Positions 35,386-45,142 of a stretch of 64,000 nucleotides of DNA are shown here, one piece after another (positions within the stretch are counted from its first letter, which is position 1; every line of letters starts with the position of its first letter). The DNA comes from Terrisporobacter glycolicus ATCC 14880 = DSM 1288. Lineage in GTDB: Bacteria; Bacillota; Clostridia; Peptostreptococcales; Peptostreptococcaceae. The position numbers and the translations under genes are program-made. The stretch is from positions 1,798,001 through 1,862,000 of the forward strand of contig NZ_CP117523.1 of NCBI RefSeq assembly GCF_036812735.1. Direction: 5' to 3'. The notes beneath the pieces were generated by a model, which saw only the letters and a list, made by a program, of their open reading frames with translations, had not been told where the DNA came from and did no database searches.

Positions 35386-37419
35386 ATGATAAGAAAAGGT
35401 CAATTAGTAAAGAATACAGCAATTACTTTAGCAATAATATCAGTATTTGGAAGTACGTTAACTCCGGTAAGTGCTGCAGAGATAATGAAAAATTCTACGG
35501 CAATTACTCAATATGTAGAAGGAACATATGATATAAGCGTTAAGTTAAGAAAAACAAATTCTTCTACAGAAAATTCAATGGCTAATAAATATTTAAAGTC
35601 TTCTAAAATAGAAGTATCAAAAGGAAAGATGTACATGACAATGACATTTGAGGGAGATGAACAATATAAAATAGCTACATTGTTACAAAAGGTACAACCG
35701 GTTATTAATGGTAAGGAAGTAACAGGCGTAAAAACTACTAATAATAGTTCTGAAAATACAAAAACTATTAAATTTGAAATAAACTCATTGGAAGATAAAA
35801 TAAGTCTTAATTTAGAAATGAATATAGGATTTGTAATTACAGCATCTTGTGATGTTGAGATGGGAAAAATAAATATACCTACAGTTCCTGATGATGATGC
35901 AGTTACTTCACCAACTCCAAGTGTGCCAGATGAAGGTGAAAATGATAAGGAAGATATCAAAGAAAATGAAAAAAATCTAGAAACTGTACTAAAACATGAA
36001 ACACAAGATAAAGATTCATCAGCAAATAGATATTTACAATCAAGTAAATTAAAAACAGTAGGAAATAAAAAGTATATGGTGATGAATTTTAATAATGGTA
36101 ATATGTTCACTGCAATGAAAGCTTCAGTAAATGGAAAAGAAGTTGATACTAAGTTTGAATATGATGAAAAAAGTGATATAGCAACAGTAGAATTTGAAGT
36201 ATCTTCATTAGAAGATAAAATGTTATTAACTTTCACATACAACACTCCAATAGGAAGTATGACACATTCAGCTAGAATCCAATCTAAAATAGCAGGAACT
36301 GAAGATGGAGGAGAAACAACTCCACCAAATGATAATGAAGAAGATAAAGATAATAACGGATCAGGTTCAAATAACGGATTAGGAAGTGGATCAGATAATG
36401 GGACAGGAAATGGTTCGAATAATAATTCAGGAAGTGGATCTAACTCAAACTCATCTAATTCAAGCAATACATATAAAAATGGGTATTATCAATTAAAAAA
36501 TATTCTTCACTGTGATAATGCCGTAGGATATCAAATGGTAAGAAATTTATTAAGTGAAACTACTAATATGGAAGTTGAAAATGGAAAGACATATGTAACA
36601 TTAAGAATGTCATCATATAGCTTAATGGGTGATATTACTATGAAGGTTAATAATAAAACAGCTAAGTTTACTAAAAATGTAATAAATAATGATACAGTTG
36701 AATTTACAGTAGAAGTGCCAAATTTAAATGCAAAAATAACAATGGGTATGTTTGTAACAGCAATGAATAAAACAGTAGACTTTGGAGTTTCTTTTGATAA
36801 AAGTACAGTTAAGTTTATAAGTTCAAATGAAGAGCCGACAATTCCAGGTTCAAATGGTTCAAGTACAAATAATAGTGGGAATACTAACTCGTCATCAAAT
36901 AATTCAAATAGTGGTTCAAATAATACAGTAGTAGAAAATAACGCTGCAAAAGGTAAGTTATATACTATAAAAAATGAAATAGTATCAGATAGTGCAACTG
37001 GTAGAGAAATGGCTAGAAAATACTTAAATTCTACTACAAAAATAGAAGAAATTAATGGAAAAATGTATGCAACTTTAACATTTACAGGTGTTGATTTAAT
37101 GAGTAATCACAAAATTTACGTAAATGGAAGTTTAGTAAATTATACTGTAACTGCTAGTAGCTCAAGTTCAAAATCGATAAGATTTGCAATACCTGATATA
37201 AATGCAGATATTAAAGTTCAAGTTTATGTAATTCCAATGAACTCAACAGTAACATTTGGAGTTAAATTATTAGAAGATACATTAACATTTGTAAAAGATT
37301 TTGATGTGAAAGATGGAAATCTTCCACAAACAGGTAGTGCTTTTGGTAGTGAAATTTTATTAGGACTTGGTGGATTATTAACTGCAAGTGGAGCGCTACT
37401 TAGAAGAAAAAGAAAGTAG
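35386..37419 (+). CDS. Cell-wall-anchored protein with four NEAT-like domains (heme binding/relay)
   Basis: A 677-residue surface protein: signal peptide (1-30), NEAT-like domains at about 42-165, 199-302, 364-480 and 522-638, Gly/Ser/Asn-rich linkers, and a sorting signal LPQTG (646-650) with hydrophobic stretch and RRKRK tail. Each domain has the opening helix pattern (SMANKYL, SSANRYL, GYQMVRNL, GREMARKYL). The usual heme-ligating YxxxY is not apparent; the equivalent segments read NKTVDF or NSTVTF. First gene of the Fur-controlled operon; the sortase lies two genes on. Confidence 0.9.
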   Translation: MIRKGQLVKNTAITLAIISVFGSTLTPVSAAEIMKNSTAITQYVEGTYDISVKLRKTNSSTENSMANKYLKSSKIEVSKGKMYMTMTFEGDEQYKIATLLQKVQPVINGKEVTGVKTTNNSSENTKTIKFEINSLEDKISLNLEMNIGFVITASCDVEMGKINIPTVPDDDAVTSPTPSVPDEGENDKEDIKENEKNLETVLKHETQDKDSSANRYLQSSKLKTVGNKKYMVMNFNNGNMFTAMKASVNGKEVDTKFEYDEKSDIATVEFEVSSLEDKMLLTFTYNTPIGSMTHSARIQSKIAGTEDGGETTPPNDNEEDKDNNGSGSNNGLGSGSDNGTGNGSNNNSGSGSNSNSSNSSNTYKNGYYQLKNILHCDNAVGYQMVRNLLSETTNMEVENGKTYVTLRMSSYSLMGDITMKVNNKTAKFTKNVINNDTVEFTVEVPNLNAKITMGMFVTAMNKTVDFGVSFDKSTVKFISSNEEPTIPGSNGSSTNNSGNTNSSSNNSNSGSNNTVVENNAAKGKLYTIKNEIVSDSATGREMARKYLNSTTKIEEINGKMYATLTFTGVDLMSNHKIYVNGSLVNYTVTASSSSSKSIRFAIPDINADIKVQVYVIPMNSTVTFGVKLLEDTLTFVKDFDVKDGNLPQTGSAFGSEILLGLGGLLTASGALLRRKRK

Positions 37420-37429
37420 GACAAAATAA

Positions 37430-38050
37430 ATGAAAAAAATTAAGAATATATTTCTTGTAGCCATATTTTCAATAATTATGAGTACTCAAGTTTTAGTATC
37501 AAATGCAGCTGAGCTTAAGGAACTAGAAAGTGGAATTTATGAAATAAGTAATGATGTTTACCATGAACAAGAAATTGGGATGAATATGGCTAGACAATAT
37601 TTAGATGAAAATATGACGTTAGAAAAAAGAGAAGGCAAATGGTATTATACAATAAAATTCAGTGGCACTAATTATATGAACAACCATAGAATATGTTTAA
37701 ATGGAAAAGAAATTGAGGCTGAAGCAATAAATGAAAATGCAGATAAAAATACAGTAGAATTTAAATTTGAAACAGACTCTATAACTCCTAAATTAAGTAC
37801 AAAAATATATGTGGATGCCATGGAAAGAGATGTGGAGTTTGATATAATTCCAAAGAAAGACACTTTAAAATTAGTAAAAGCCGTAGAAGAGCCAAAAGAA
37901 GAAGTTAAAGCAGAAAGTACAAAAAAAGAAAATAAAGAAAATTCGAAAGAAGTAAGAGAAGATTCTTCAAATAAAACAATTTTTATAGGTGTTGGAGTAG
38001 TATTAGCAGTAATAATTATAGTATTAGTTTTAAGAAAATTAAAAAAATAG
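37430..38050 (+). CDS. Membrane-anchored NEAT-like protein
   Basis: A 206-residue protein with a signal peptide ending near VSNAAE, one NEAT-like domain (about 28-145, with GMNMARQYL and MERDVEFDI), a charged Lys/Glu spacer and a C-terminal membrane helix (IFIGVGVVLAVIIIVLVL) with a short basic tail. It lacks an LPXTG, so it is held by the membrane, placing it between the wall-bound NEAT protein and the lipoprotein in a heme relay. It starts 10 bases after the previous gene. Confidence 0.85.
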   Translation: MKKIKNIFLVAIFSIIMSTQVLVSNAAELKELESGIYEISNDVYHEQEIGMNMARQYLDENMTLEKREGKWYYTIKFSGTNYMNNHRICLNGKEIEAEAINENADKNTVEFKFETDSITPKLSTKIYVDAMERDVEFDIIPKKDTLKLVKAVEEPKEEVKAESTKKENKENSKEVREDSSNKTIFIGVGVVLAVIIIVLVLRKLKK

Positions 38051-38053
38051 TTT

Positions 38054-38617
38054 ATGAAAAATAAAATTTCAAAACTTTTAATTTCTATGGGCCTATTAAT
38101 TATAATAGGCTCTTTAACTCTAACTGCTTACTCCAAATATATTGATAAAAAGGCTTTAACTTCTTTTGAAAAAAAAATAGAAAGTCAACAAAATGAAAAT
38201 AAAAAGGTAAAACCAAAAATAAATCCTGGAGATGAAATTGGAATTATAGAAATAGAATCTGTAAATTTAAAAAATGTAATAGTAGAGTCTACGGATGATA
38301 AATATTTAAATCATCATGTAACTCATTTTGAAGAAAGTGTAATGCCAGGGGAAGATGGTAATTTTGCACTAGCTGGTCATAGTAGTACTTATTATTACAA
38401 TCAAGTATTTAATGAAGTTCACAAGGTTAAAGTTGGAGACAAAATAAAAATAACAACAATAGATGATGAATTTATTTATACAATAACTGAAACGAGAGTT
38501 GTTGAGTCAGATGAAATAGGTGTGTTAGATCAAGATATGACTAAGAAAGAAATTACATTAGTAACTTGTACTAGTGGTGGGATACAAAGGTTTATAGTAA
38601 AAGGTGAAATAAAATAG
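38054..38617 (+). CDS. Sortase (class D-like)
   Basis: A 187-residue membrane-bound transpeptidase: one N-terminal membrane helix (8-28) and a sortase domain with His109 (LAGHSS), Cys172 (LVTCTS) and Arg179 (QRFIVKG). The spacing and TLVTCT context suggest class D rather than B. It begins 3 bases after the NEAT gene without its own clear ribosome site, so it is probably translated by coupling. Its likely substrate is the LPQTG protein two genes upstream. Confidence 0.9.
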   Translation: MKNKISKLLISMGLLIIIGSLTLTAYSKYIDKKALTSFEKKIESQQNENKKVKPKINPGDEIGIIEIESVNLKNVIVESTDDKYLNHHVTHFEESVMPGEDGNFALAGHSSTYYYNQVFNEVHKVKVGDKIKITTIDDEFIYTITETRVVESDEIGVLDQDMTKKEITLVTCTSGGIQRFIVKGEIK

Positions 38618-38667
38618 AAGAAATTATAAAAGAAATTATTGTTATGTAAAAGAGAGGGAAGAAAAAG

Positions 38668-39543
38668 ATGAGCTTAAAGAAGAAAATAGTTGGATTACTT
38701 TCAGTGGCAACTTTAGCTTTAATGGTTGGTTGCTCAAGTAATGAAAGTAATGAAAATAAAGTTACAAATAGCAGTGATAAAAAGGTAGTAGTTGCAACAT
38801 CAGTTGCTGTAACAGAAATTTTAGATAAATTAGGTGTTGAAGTAAGTGGTGTTCCAACTACTTCCTATGAATTACCGAAAAGTGTAAAAAATGCAACGAA
38901 AGTTGGTAATCCTATGAGCCCAGATTTAGAAATAATAAAATCTCTAAATCCAACTTGTGTGGTTTCTGTAGATACATTAGGATCTGACTTTGAAAAGAAA
39001 TTTACAGAAAATAATATACCAAGTAAGTTTGTTAATTTAAGTAATGTTGACGGACTAAAAAAAACAATTCTAGAATTAGGTAAAGAATTTGATAAAAAAG
39101 AAAAAGCCGATGAAATAATAGAAGAATTAGAAAAAAAAGAAAAAGAATTAACTTTAAATAATAAAAAAAATGATGAAGAAGTTCTTATATTATTTGGAGC
39201 ACCTGGATCTGTAATGGTTTCAACGGATTTATCTTACGTAGGTAATTTAGTGAAAATCGCTGGTGGTAACAATATTTTTGAAAGTGAAACTTCATCTTTC
39301 ATGCAAGTGAATATGGAAGAAATAATTAAAAGAAATCCTGACAAAATTCTTATAATGACACACGCTGTTCCTGAGGAAGCAAAGAAAACTGTTGAAGAAG
39401 AGTTTGCTAAAGAAAGTTGGAAACAATTAGATGCTATAAAAAACAATAAAGTGTATTATCTTGAAAACGGATATTTTGGAATGAGTGCAAACTTAAAAGT
39501 TATAGAAGCACTAGATAAGATGGGAGTTATCTTAAATGAGTAA
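38668..39543 (+). CDS. Heme ABC transporter substrate-binding lipoprotein, IsdE-like
   Basis: A 291-residue lipoprotein (lipobox VGC, Cys22). The fold is the two-lobed cluster A-III type. GNPMSPDLE places Met83 where IsdE has its axial heme Met, and MTHAVPE gives His232 at the position of the second ligand, so heme is the expected cargo. It would accept heme from the NEAT proteins and deliver it to the permease, whose start overlaps this gene by 8 bases. Confidence 0.88.
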   Translation: MSLKKKIVGLLSVATLALMVGCSSNESNENKVTNSSDKKVVVATSVAVTEILDKLGVEVSGVPTTSYELPKSVKNATKVGNPMSPDLEIIKSLNPTCVVSVDTLGSDFEKKFTENNIPSKFVNLSNVDGLKKTILELGKEFDKKEKADEIIEELEKKEKELTLNNKKNDEEVLILFGAPGSVMVSTDLSYVGNLVKIAGGNNIFESETSSFMQVNMEEIIKRNPDKILIMTHAVPEEAKKTVEEEFAKESWKQLDAIKNNKVYYLENGYFGMSANLKVIEALDKMGVILNE

Positions 39544-40534
39544 TAAAAGTTTAGACAGGAAAAAAACATTATATATAGTTGCTTCAGTAATATTTTTATT
39601 TATTGTATCTCTAGTATCAATGAAATTAGGTTCTTTAGACATATCTTATGGTGAGTTAATAAAAGGTATCTTTATAAATTCAAATGAAGGTAATATGTCA
39701 ATTATAAGAGAATTGAGATTTCCTAGAATTATTATTGCCGTATTAGTTGGTGGAAACTTGGCCATATGTGGTGTGCTTTTACAAGTTGTTGTAAAAAATC
39801 CTTTAGCAGACCCAGGTATAACAGGAATTTCTGCAGGAGCATCATTAGTTGCAGTGTTAATAATGGTACTTTTTCCAGGACTTAGTAATTTAAAACCTAT
39901 ATTAGCTTTTTGTGGAGGATTAATTTCAGCATTATTAGTATTCTCCATAGCTTATGACAAAGGATTTTCACCTCTTAGAATAATTTTAGCAGGGGTTGCT
40001 ATAAATGCCATGCTTTCTGCCATGTCATCTATACTAACAACTGTAAATTCAACGGGAATATCATCAGTTACAAATTGGTTAAATGGTAGCTTGGCAACAG
40101 TAACATGGTCAGATGCAAAAATGTTAGTTATTTATTCTTTAATAGGTGTATTAATATCATTTACTTTAAGGCAAACTTGCAATTTAATGAGTCTTGGAGA
40201 TAAAACAGCAAAGAGTTTAGGTGTGAACATTAATAAACAAAGAGTAATAATATCAGCTGTTGCTGTATTTTTAGCAAGTATAAGTACAGGTGTAGCAGGA
40301 ATTATATCTTTTGTAGGATTAATAGTACCACATATAGGAAGGTTTTTAATAGGGTCAGATCACAAATATCTAATACCTTTTTCTTTCACCATGGGAGCTA
40401 TACTACTTTTAATAGCTGATACAGTGGGAAGATGTTTATTTGTACCTTACGAAATACCAGTTGGTCTTGTTATGTCAGTAATAGGTGGGCCATTCTTTAT
40501 ATTCTTATTAAGAAGGAGTATGAAAAAATGTTAA
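39536..40534 (+). CDS. FecCD-family heme/iron ABC permease
   Basis: A 332-residue membrane protein with about ten segments. RFPRIIIAVLVGGNLAICG, NPLADPGITGIS, and SFVGLIVPHIGR are the classical FecCD/BtuC landmarks. It forms the homodimeric channel of the importer with the IsdE-like lipoprotein and the ATPase next to it, overlapping both. Confidence 0.93.
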   Translation: MSNKSLDRKKTLYIVASVIFLFIVSLVSMKLGSLDISYGELIKGIFINSNEGNMSIIRELRFPRIIIAVLVGGNLAICGVLLQVVVKNPLADPGITGISAGASLVAVLIMVLFPGLSNLKPILAFCGGLISALLVFSIAYDKGFSPLRIILAGVAINAMLSAMSSILTTVNSTGISSVTNWLNGSLATVTWSDAKMLVIYSLIGVLISFTLRQTCNLMSLGDKTAKSLGVNINKQRVIISAVAVFLASISTGVAGIISFVGLIVPHIGRFLIGSDHKYLIPFSFTMGAILLLIADTVGRCLFVPYEIPVGLVMSVIGGPFFIFLLRRSMKKC

Positions 40535-41301
40535 GAGGAGAGAATATAAGCTTTTCTTATAATAAAGACAAAGCTTTCATAGAAAATTTAAATATAAATA
40601 TTCCAAAAGGGAAAATAACTACTATTTTAGGTCCAAATGGAAGTGGTAAATCCACATTGCTTAGTATTTTATCAACTTACAACAAGGCATCAAAAGGAAA
40701 TGTTTATTTAGAAGATAAAAATTTGAAGAATTTAAAAACGAAAGAAATTGCAAGGCTTATTGCCACTGTTCATCAACACAATGAATCACCAACTGATTTA
40801 GATGTGGAGGCTTTAGTTAGTTATGGTAGAGTTCCTCATAATAAACATTGTAAGGACAAAAATGAGGACGAAAAAATAATAGATTGGGCAATTAAGTCAA
40901 CGAATTTAGAGGATATAAAAGATAACAAAGTTATGAGTTTATCTGGTGGTCAAAGACAACGAGCTTTCATAGCTATGGCTCTAGCACAAAAGACAGACGT
41001 ACTACTTCTTGATGAGCCTACAACTTATCTTGATATTTATCATCAAATTGAAATACTTGAACTTGTGAAAAAATTAAATGAAGATCATAAAATAACAATA
41101 ATTATGGTTCTTCATGATATAAATCAAGCAATAAAATACAGTGATAATATTGTGATTATGAAAGATGGAAAAATAATAGAAGAAGGAAACCCGCAAAAAG
41201 TTATAAATGAAAATACAATAAAATCTGTTTACAATGTAGAAGGCGTAATTTGCAATATAGACAAAGAAGAAATGTATTTTGTTCCAACAAAAGCATGTTA
41301 G
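40528..41301 (+). CDS. Heme/iron ABC transporter ATPase
   Basis: A 257-residue FepC-like ATPase: Walker A GPNGSGKST, signature LSGGQRQR, Walker B LLLDEPTTYLD. ATG 40528 is 9 bases after AAGGAG and overlaps the permease by 7 bases; a longer upstream frame exists only because it shadows the permease gene. Powers the heme importer. Confidence 0.93.
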   Translation: MLRGENISFSYNKDKAFIENLNINIPKGKITTILGPNGSGKSTLLSILSTYNKASKGNVYLEDKNLKNLKTKEIARLIATVHQHNESPTDLDVEALVSYGRVPHNKHCKDKNEDEKIIDWAIKSTNLEDIKDNKVMSLSGGQRQRAFIAMALAQKTDVLLLDEPTTYLDIYHQIEILELVKKLNEDHKITIIMVLHDINQAIKYSDNIVIMKDGKIIEEGNPQKVINENTIKSVYNVEGVICNIDKEEMYFVPTKAC

Positions 41302-41312
41302 GAGGGATAGAA

Positions 41313-41699
41313 ATGAATATAGCAAAAAAAGCGTTATTTTTAACAGTAGGTATGATTTCTTTAATACTTGGTATTATAGGCATATTTTTACCAGTATTAC
41401 CTACAACGCCATTATTATTATTAACATCTTACTGTTTATTAAAGAGTAGCGATAAATTAAACGAAAAATTTATGAAAACTAAAATATATGAAAAATATGT
41501 AAAGAAATTCCAAGAACAAGGTGGAATGACTTTAAGAGCAAAACTTACTTTAACTATACCTGTATCATTACTATTATTGTTTATGTTTATAACTATTGAT
41601 AGTTTTGTGATGAGAATAATTATTGTTATCATGTGGCTAGCTAAAGTTATAGTATTTACAAAAATGAAGACAATCAAAGTGGAGGCAAACAATGTTTAA
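41313..41699 (+). CDS. DUF454 (YbaN-like) membrane protein
   Basis: A 128-residue protein with three to four hydrophobic segments. The GMISLILGIIGIFLPVLPTTP opening is the hallmark of DUF454/YbaN. ATG 41313 is preceded by GGAGGG. In this operon it sits between the heme importer and a pair of ABC half-transporters and overlaps the first by 8 bases. Its function is not established; linkage to heme genes suggests a role in heme or porphyrin traffic at the membrane. Confidence 0.85.
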   Translation: MNIAKKALFLTVGMISLILGIIGIFLPVLPTTPLLLLTSYCLLKSSDKLNEKFMKTKIYEKYVKKFQEQGGMTLRAKLTLTIPVSLLLLFMFITIDSFVMRIIIVIMWLAKVIVFTKMKTIKVEANNV

Positions 41700-43464
41700 T
41701 AAAAGATTACTATCAATATGTGATAGTTCAAAAAAATGGATTGGACTTACAGTTTTAATGAACTGGATTTCTATAATCTGTAATATAGCATTAATTGTAT
41801 TTATAGGGACTACTGTAGACAAATTAATAAATGGAAATTTAAATTTAAATATGATGAGTACATCTATATTTATAATAGGAATGTTAGGAATAAGATTTGT
41901 AGCAAATTTCTTATCTACTAAATTTTCTCTTCACTCATCAAGTGAAGTTAAAAAAACTTTAAGAAGTACAATATATGAAAAATTATTAAGTTTAGGAGTA
42001 AATTATACAAATACCATATCTACATCTTCTACGGTTCAAATAGCAGTAGACGGTGTGGAACAGTTAGAAATTTATTTTGGTAGATTTATGCCACAATTAT
42101 TTTACTCTTTAGTGGCACCATTAACTTTATTTGCAGCAATGAGTTTTATAAGTTTCAAAACAGCAATAGTACTTTTAATCTGTGTACCTTTAATACCTAT
42201 TACAATAATGATAGTTATGAAAATAGCTAAGAAATTACTTAGTAAGTACTGGGGTGTTTATACTGACTTAGGAGATTCATTCTTAGAAAATCTTCAAGGA
42301 CTTACAACCTTAAAAATATTTGATATTGATGAAGATAAAAATAAAGAGATGAATAATAATGCAGAGCATTTTAGAAAAATAACTATGAAAGTTTTATCAA
42401 TGCAATTAAATTCCATAATAGTAATGGATATAATAGCTTTTGGTGGATCTGCTCTTGGTATACTTATAGCAATATTTGAATTTAGAGCAGGTGTATTAAG
42501 TGCAGGAGATGTTTTAATAATAATACTTTTATCTGCAGAATTTTTCATACCAATGAGACTTTTAGGATCGTTCTTCCATGTAGCTATGAACGGTATATCT
42601 GCCAGTGAAAGAATGTTTAAATTATTAGATACAGAAGTAGAAGAAATAAAAGATTTAGATGAAGAAAAAATAAACAAGTTAAATAACATAAATATAGAAT
42701 TAAAAAATGTTGATTTTAGTTATGATAAAGAAAGAAAAGTCTTAGAAGAGATAAATATAGAAATGAAAAATAATAAAATGATTGCTTTAGTTGGAGAAAG
42801 TGGATGTGGTAAAAGTACAATTACCAACTTACTTCTAAAGCAACATAAAGTTGATAGTGGAGAAATTCTATTAAATGGAGTTAACATAAATGAAATACCA
42901 TTTGATGTATTAACTAAAAAAGTTGGATTTATAAATCATAGTGCTTATGTATTTAATGGAAGTATAGAAGATAACATAAGAATGGGTAAAAACAATGCAA
43001 CTAATGAAGAAATATATGATGCACTTAAAAAAGCAAATTTATACGATTTTGTAACGAGCTTACCAGATAAATTAAAAACTAATGTGGGCGAAGGTGGTTC
43101 CCTTTTATCAGGGGGACAAAAACAAAGATTAGCTTTAGCTAGAACAATAATAACAGATCCTGAAATATATATATTTGACGAAGCAACTTCTAACATAGAT
43201 GTAGAAAGTGAAGAAAAAGTTTGGGAAAGTATTTATAAACTAGCTAAAAATAAAACTGTAATAGTTATATCACATAGACTTGCTAATGTTATAAATGCAG
43301 ACATGATTTATGTACTAGATAAAGGAAACATAGTTGAAAGTGGAAAACATAAAGAATTATTAATGATAAAAGGTAAATACAATGAATTAGTAACTCATCA
43401 ACAAAACCTAGAAAATATATATAAAATAGATAATGAAACGAAGGAGGTGGCAGTAAATGAATAA
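41692..43464 (+). CDS. ABC half-transporter, exporter fold (first of a pair)
   Basis: A 590-residue protein: six-segment membrane domain (1 to about 320) and an ATPase domain with GESGCGKST, LSGGQKQR and IFDEATSNID. At the Q-loop, where glutamine is usual, it reads INHSAYVF, so this site may be altered. It overlaps both neighbours by 8 bases and pairs with the next gene, giving a CydDC- or YbtPQ-like heterodimer. In a Fur-controlled heme operon it may export porphyrin or, as with YbtPQ, import an iron compound. Confidence 0.88.
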   Translation: MFNKRLLSICDSSKKWIGLTVLMNWISIICNIALIVFIGTTVDKLINGNLNLNMMSTSIFIIGMLGIRFVANFLSTKFSLHSSSEVKKTLRSTIYEKLLSLGVNYTNTISTSSTVQIAVDGVEQLEIYFGRFMPQLFYSLVAPLTLFAAMSFISFKTAIVLLICVPLIPITIMIVMKIAKKLLSKYWGVYTDLGDSFLENLQGLTTLKIFDIDEDKNKEMNNNAEHFRKITMKVLSMQLNSIIVMDIIAFGGSALGILIAIFEFRAGVLSAGDVLIIILLSAEFFIPMRLLGSFFHVAMNGISASERMFKLLDTEVEEIKDLDEEKINKLNNINIELKNVDFSYDKERKVLEEINIEMKNNKMIALVGESGCGKSTITNLLLKQHKVDSGEILLNGVNINEIPFDVLTKKVGFINHSAYVFNGSIEDNIRMGKNNATNEEIYDALKKANLYDFVTSLPDKLKTNVGEGGSLLSGGQKQRLALARTIITDPEIYIFDEATSNIDVESEEKVWESIYKLAKNKTVIVISHRLANVINADMIYVLDKGNIVESGKHKELLMIKGKYNELVTHQQNLENIYKIDNETKEVAVNE

Positions 43465-45130
43465 TAGAGAATCAGGGTTTAAAATAATGACAAGACTAAT
43501 AAAAATATTAAAACCACTAGCACCTATAATGATGATTACCATATCATTTGGTGTACTTGGATTTTTAGCAGCCATTGCAATAACATCATTTGGAATGATA
43601 GCAACTGCCACTGCTTTAAACATAGATATGGGAGTTTCTTTCAAAACTTGTATGATTATAATAATAGCATGTGGAGTACTGAGAGGAATACTTAGATATA
43701 TAGAACAATACTCAGGACATTTTATAGCATTTAACATACTTGCCATACTTAGAGATAAAGTTTTCAAAGCACTTAGAAAATTATCACCTGCAAAGCTTGA
43801 AAGTAAAGAAAAAGGAAATTTAATTTCTGTAATAACAAGTGATATAGAATTATTAGAAGTTTTTTATGCTCATACAGTGGCACCAATAGCCATAGCCATA
43901 ATTACTTCAATAATAATGAGTATAATACTTTGGAATATTAATCCTATTTATGGCGCTACATCAGCTGTCTTTTACATAATAGTAGGATATTTAATACCTG
44001 TTATATCTTCTAAATTTGGAAAAGATGCAGGGGTAGAATATAGAGAAGAATTCGCAAAAACAAACTCACATTTATTAGAATCTTTAAAAGGTATAAAAGA
44101 AATATTATTATTTGATGAAGGAAAAAATAGATTAAATCAAATAAATGAAAAGAGTGATATATTAGATGAAAAAATGGGTGGAATTAAAAAGCATGAAGGA
44201 ATAATCAGAGCTTTTACAGATGTAACTATAATGATTGCCATACTTACATTCTTATTTATAAGTATAAAATTATATAATGAAGGAACTGTTAACATAGGTG
44301 AAGGTCTAGTTGCCATAGTTGTCCTTTCAAGCTCATTTGGGCCAGTTGTTGCTTTAAGTAACTTATCAAATAACTTACTTCAAACTTTTGCTTGTGCAGG
44401 ACGATTATTTGATATATTAGATGAAGTACCAGCAGTACAGGAAGTTGATGGAGACATGAAGTTAAGTTCTTCTCACATAAATGTGAAAAATGTAAACTTT
44501 GCTTATAAAGGTAGAGATGAAAACTTATTAAAAGATATAAACTTAGATATAAAGCCAGGAGATAAAATAGGTATTCTTGGTGAAAGTGGATGTGGTAAGT
44601 CTACATTCTTAAAATTATTAATGAGGTTTTGGGATGTTAATGAAGGTAGCATATATTTAGATAATAAAAACCTTAAAAATATGCCAACTAAAACCCTTAG
44701 AAGATCTCAGTCTTTAGTTACACAAGAGACTTTCTTATTTAATGATAGTATAGAAAATAATATAAAAATAGGTAAAAAAGATGCCAGTGAAGGAGAAGTA
44801 ATAGCAGCTTGTAAAAAAGCATCTATTCATGAGTTTATAATCACCCTACCACAAGGTTACAAAACTAATGCAGGTGAACTTGGATCGAACTTTTCATCTG
44901 GAGAAAAACAAAGAATAGGAATAGCTAGAGCTTTCTTACATGATGCAGATATATTAATACTAGACGAGCCAACAAGTAATTTAGATACTTTAAATGAAGC
45001 TGAAATTTTAAAGTCAATAAATAATGAATGTAAAGATAAGTCCATAGTAATGGTTTCTCATAGAAAATCAAGTGTATCAATTTGTGATAAAAAGGTTTAT
45101 GTGAAAAACAATACGCTAAATTTAGCTTAA
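43457..45130 (+). CDS. ABC half-transporter, exporter fold (second of a pair)
   Basis: A 557-residue partner with the same layout: membrane domain (about 15-310) and ATPase with GESGCGKST, Q-loop VTQETFLF, signature FSSGEKQR and Walker B LILDEPTSNLD. Its Q-loop is normal, so the pair is asymmetric. The start overlaps the preceding gene by 8 bases, implying equal synthesis. Confidence 0.88.
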   Translation: MNNRESGFKIMTRLIKILKPLAPIMMITISFGVLGFLAAIAITSFGMIATATALNIDMGVSFKTCMIIIIACGVLRGILRYIEQYSGHFIAFNILAILRDKVFKALRKLSPAKLESKEKGNLISVITSDIELLEVFYAHTVAPIAIAIITSIIMSIILWNINPIYGATSAVFYIIVGYLIPVISSKFGKDAGVEYREEFAKTNSHLLESLKGIKEILLFDEGKNRLNQINEKSDILDEKMGGIKKHEGIIRAFTDVTIMIAILTFLFISIKLYNEGTVNIGEGLVAIVVLSSSFGPVVALSNLSNNLLQTFACAGRLFDILDEVPAVQEVDGDMKLSSSHINVKNVNFAYKGRDENLLKDINLDIKPGDKIGILGESGCGKSTFLKLLMRFWDVNEGSIYLDNKNLKNMPTKTLRRSQSLVTQETFLFNDSIENNIKIGKKDASEGEVIAACKKASIHEFIITLPQGYKTNAGELGSNFSSGEKQRIGIARAFLHDADILILDEPTSNLDTLNEAEILKSINNECKDKSIVMVSHRKSSVSICDKKVYVKNNTLNLA

Positions 45131-45142
45131 GAAGGTAACACA

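Noticed and set aside
35508-36467. Long 319-codon open frame on the minus strand inside the NEAT gene
   Set aside because: It mirrors the Asp/Ser/Glu-rich coding strand, has no ribosome site, and the plus-strand gene is clearly real.
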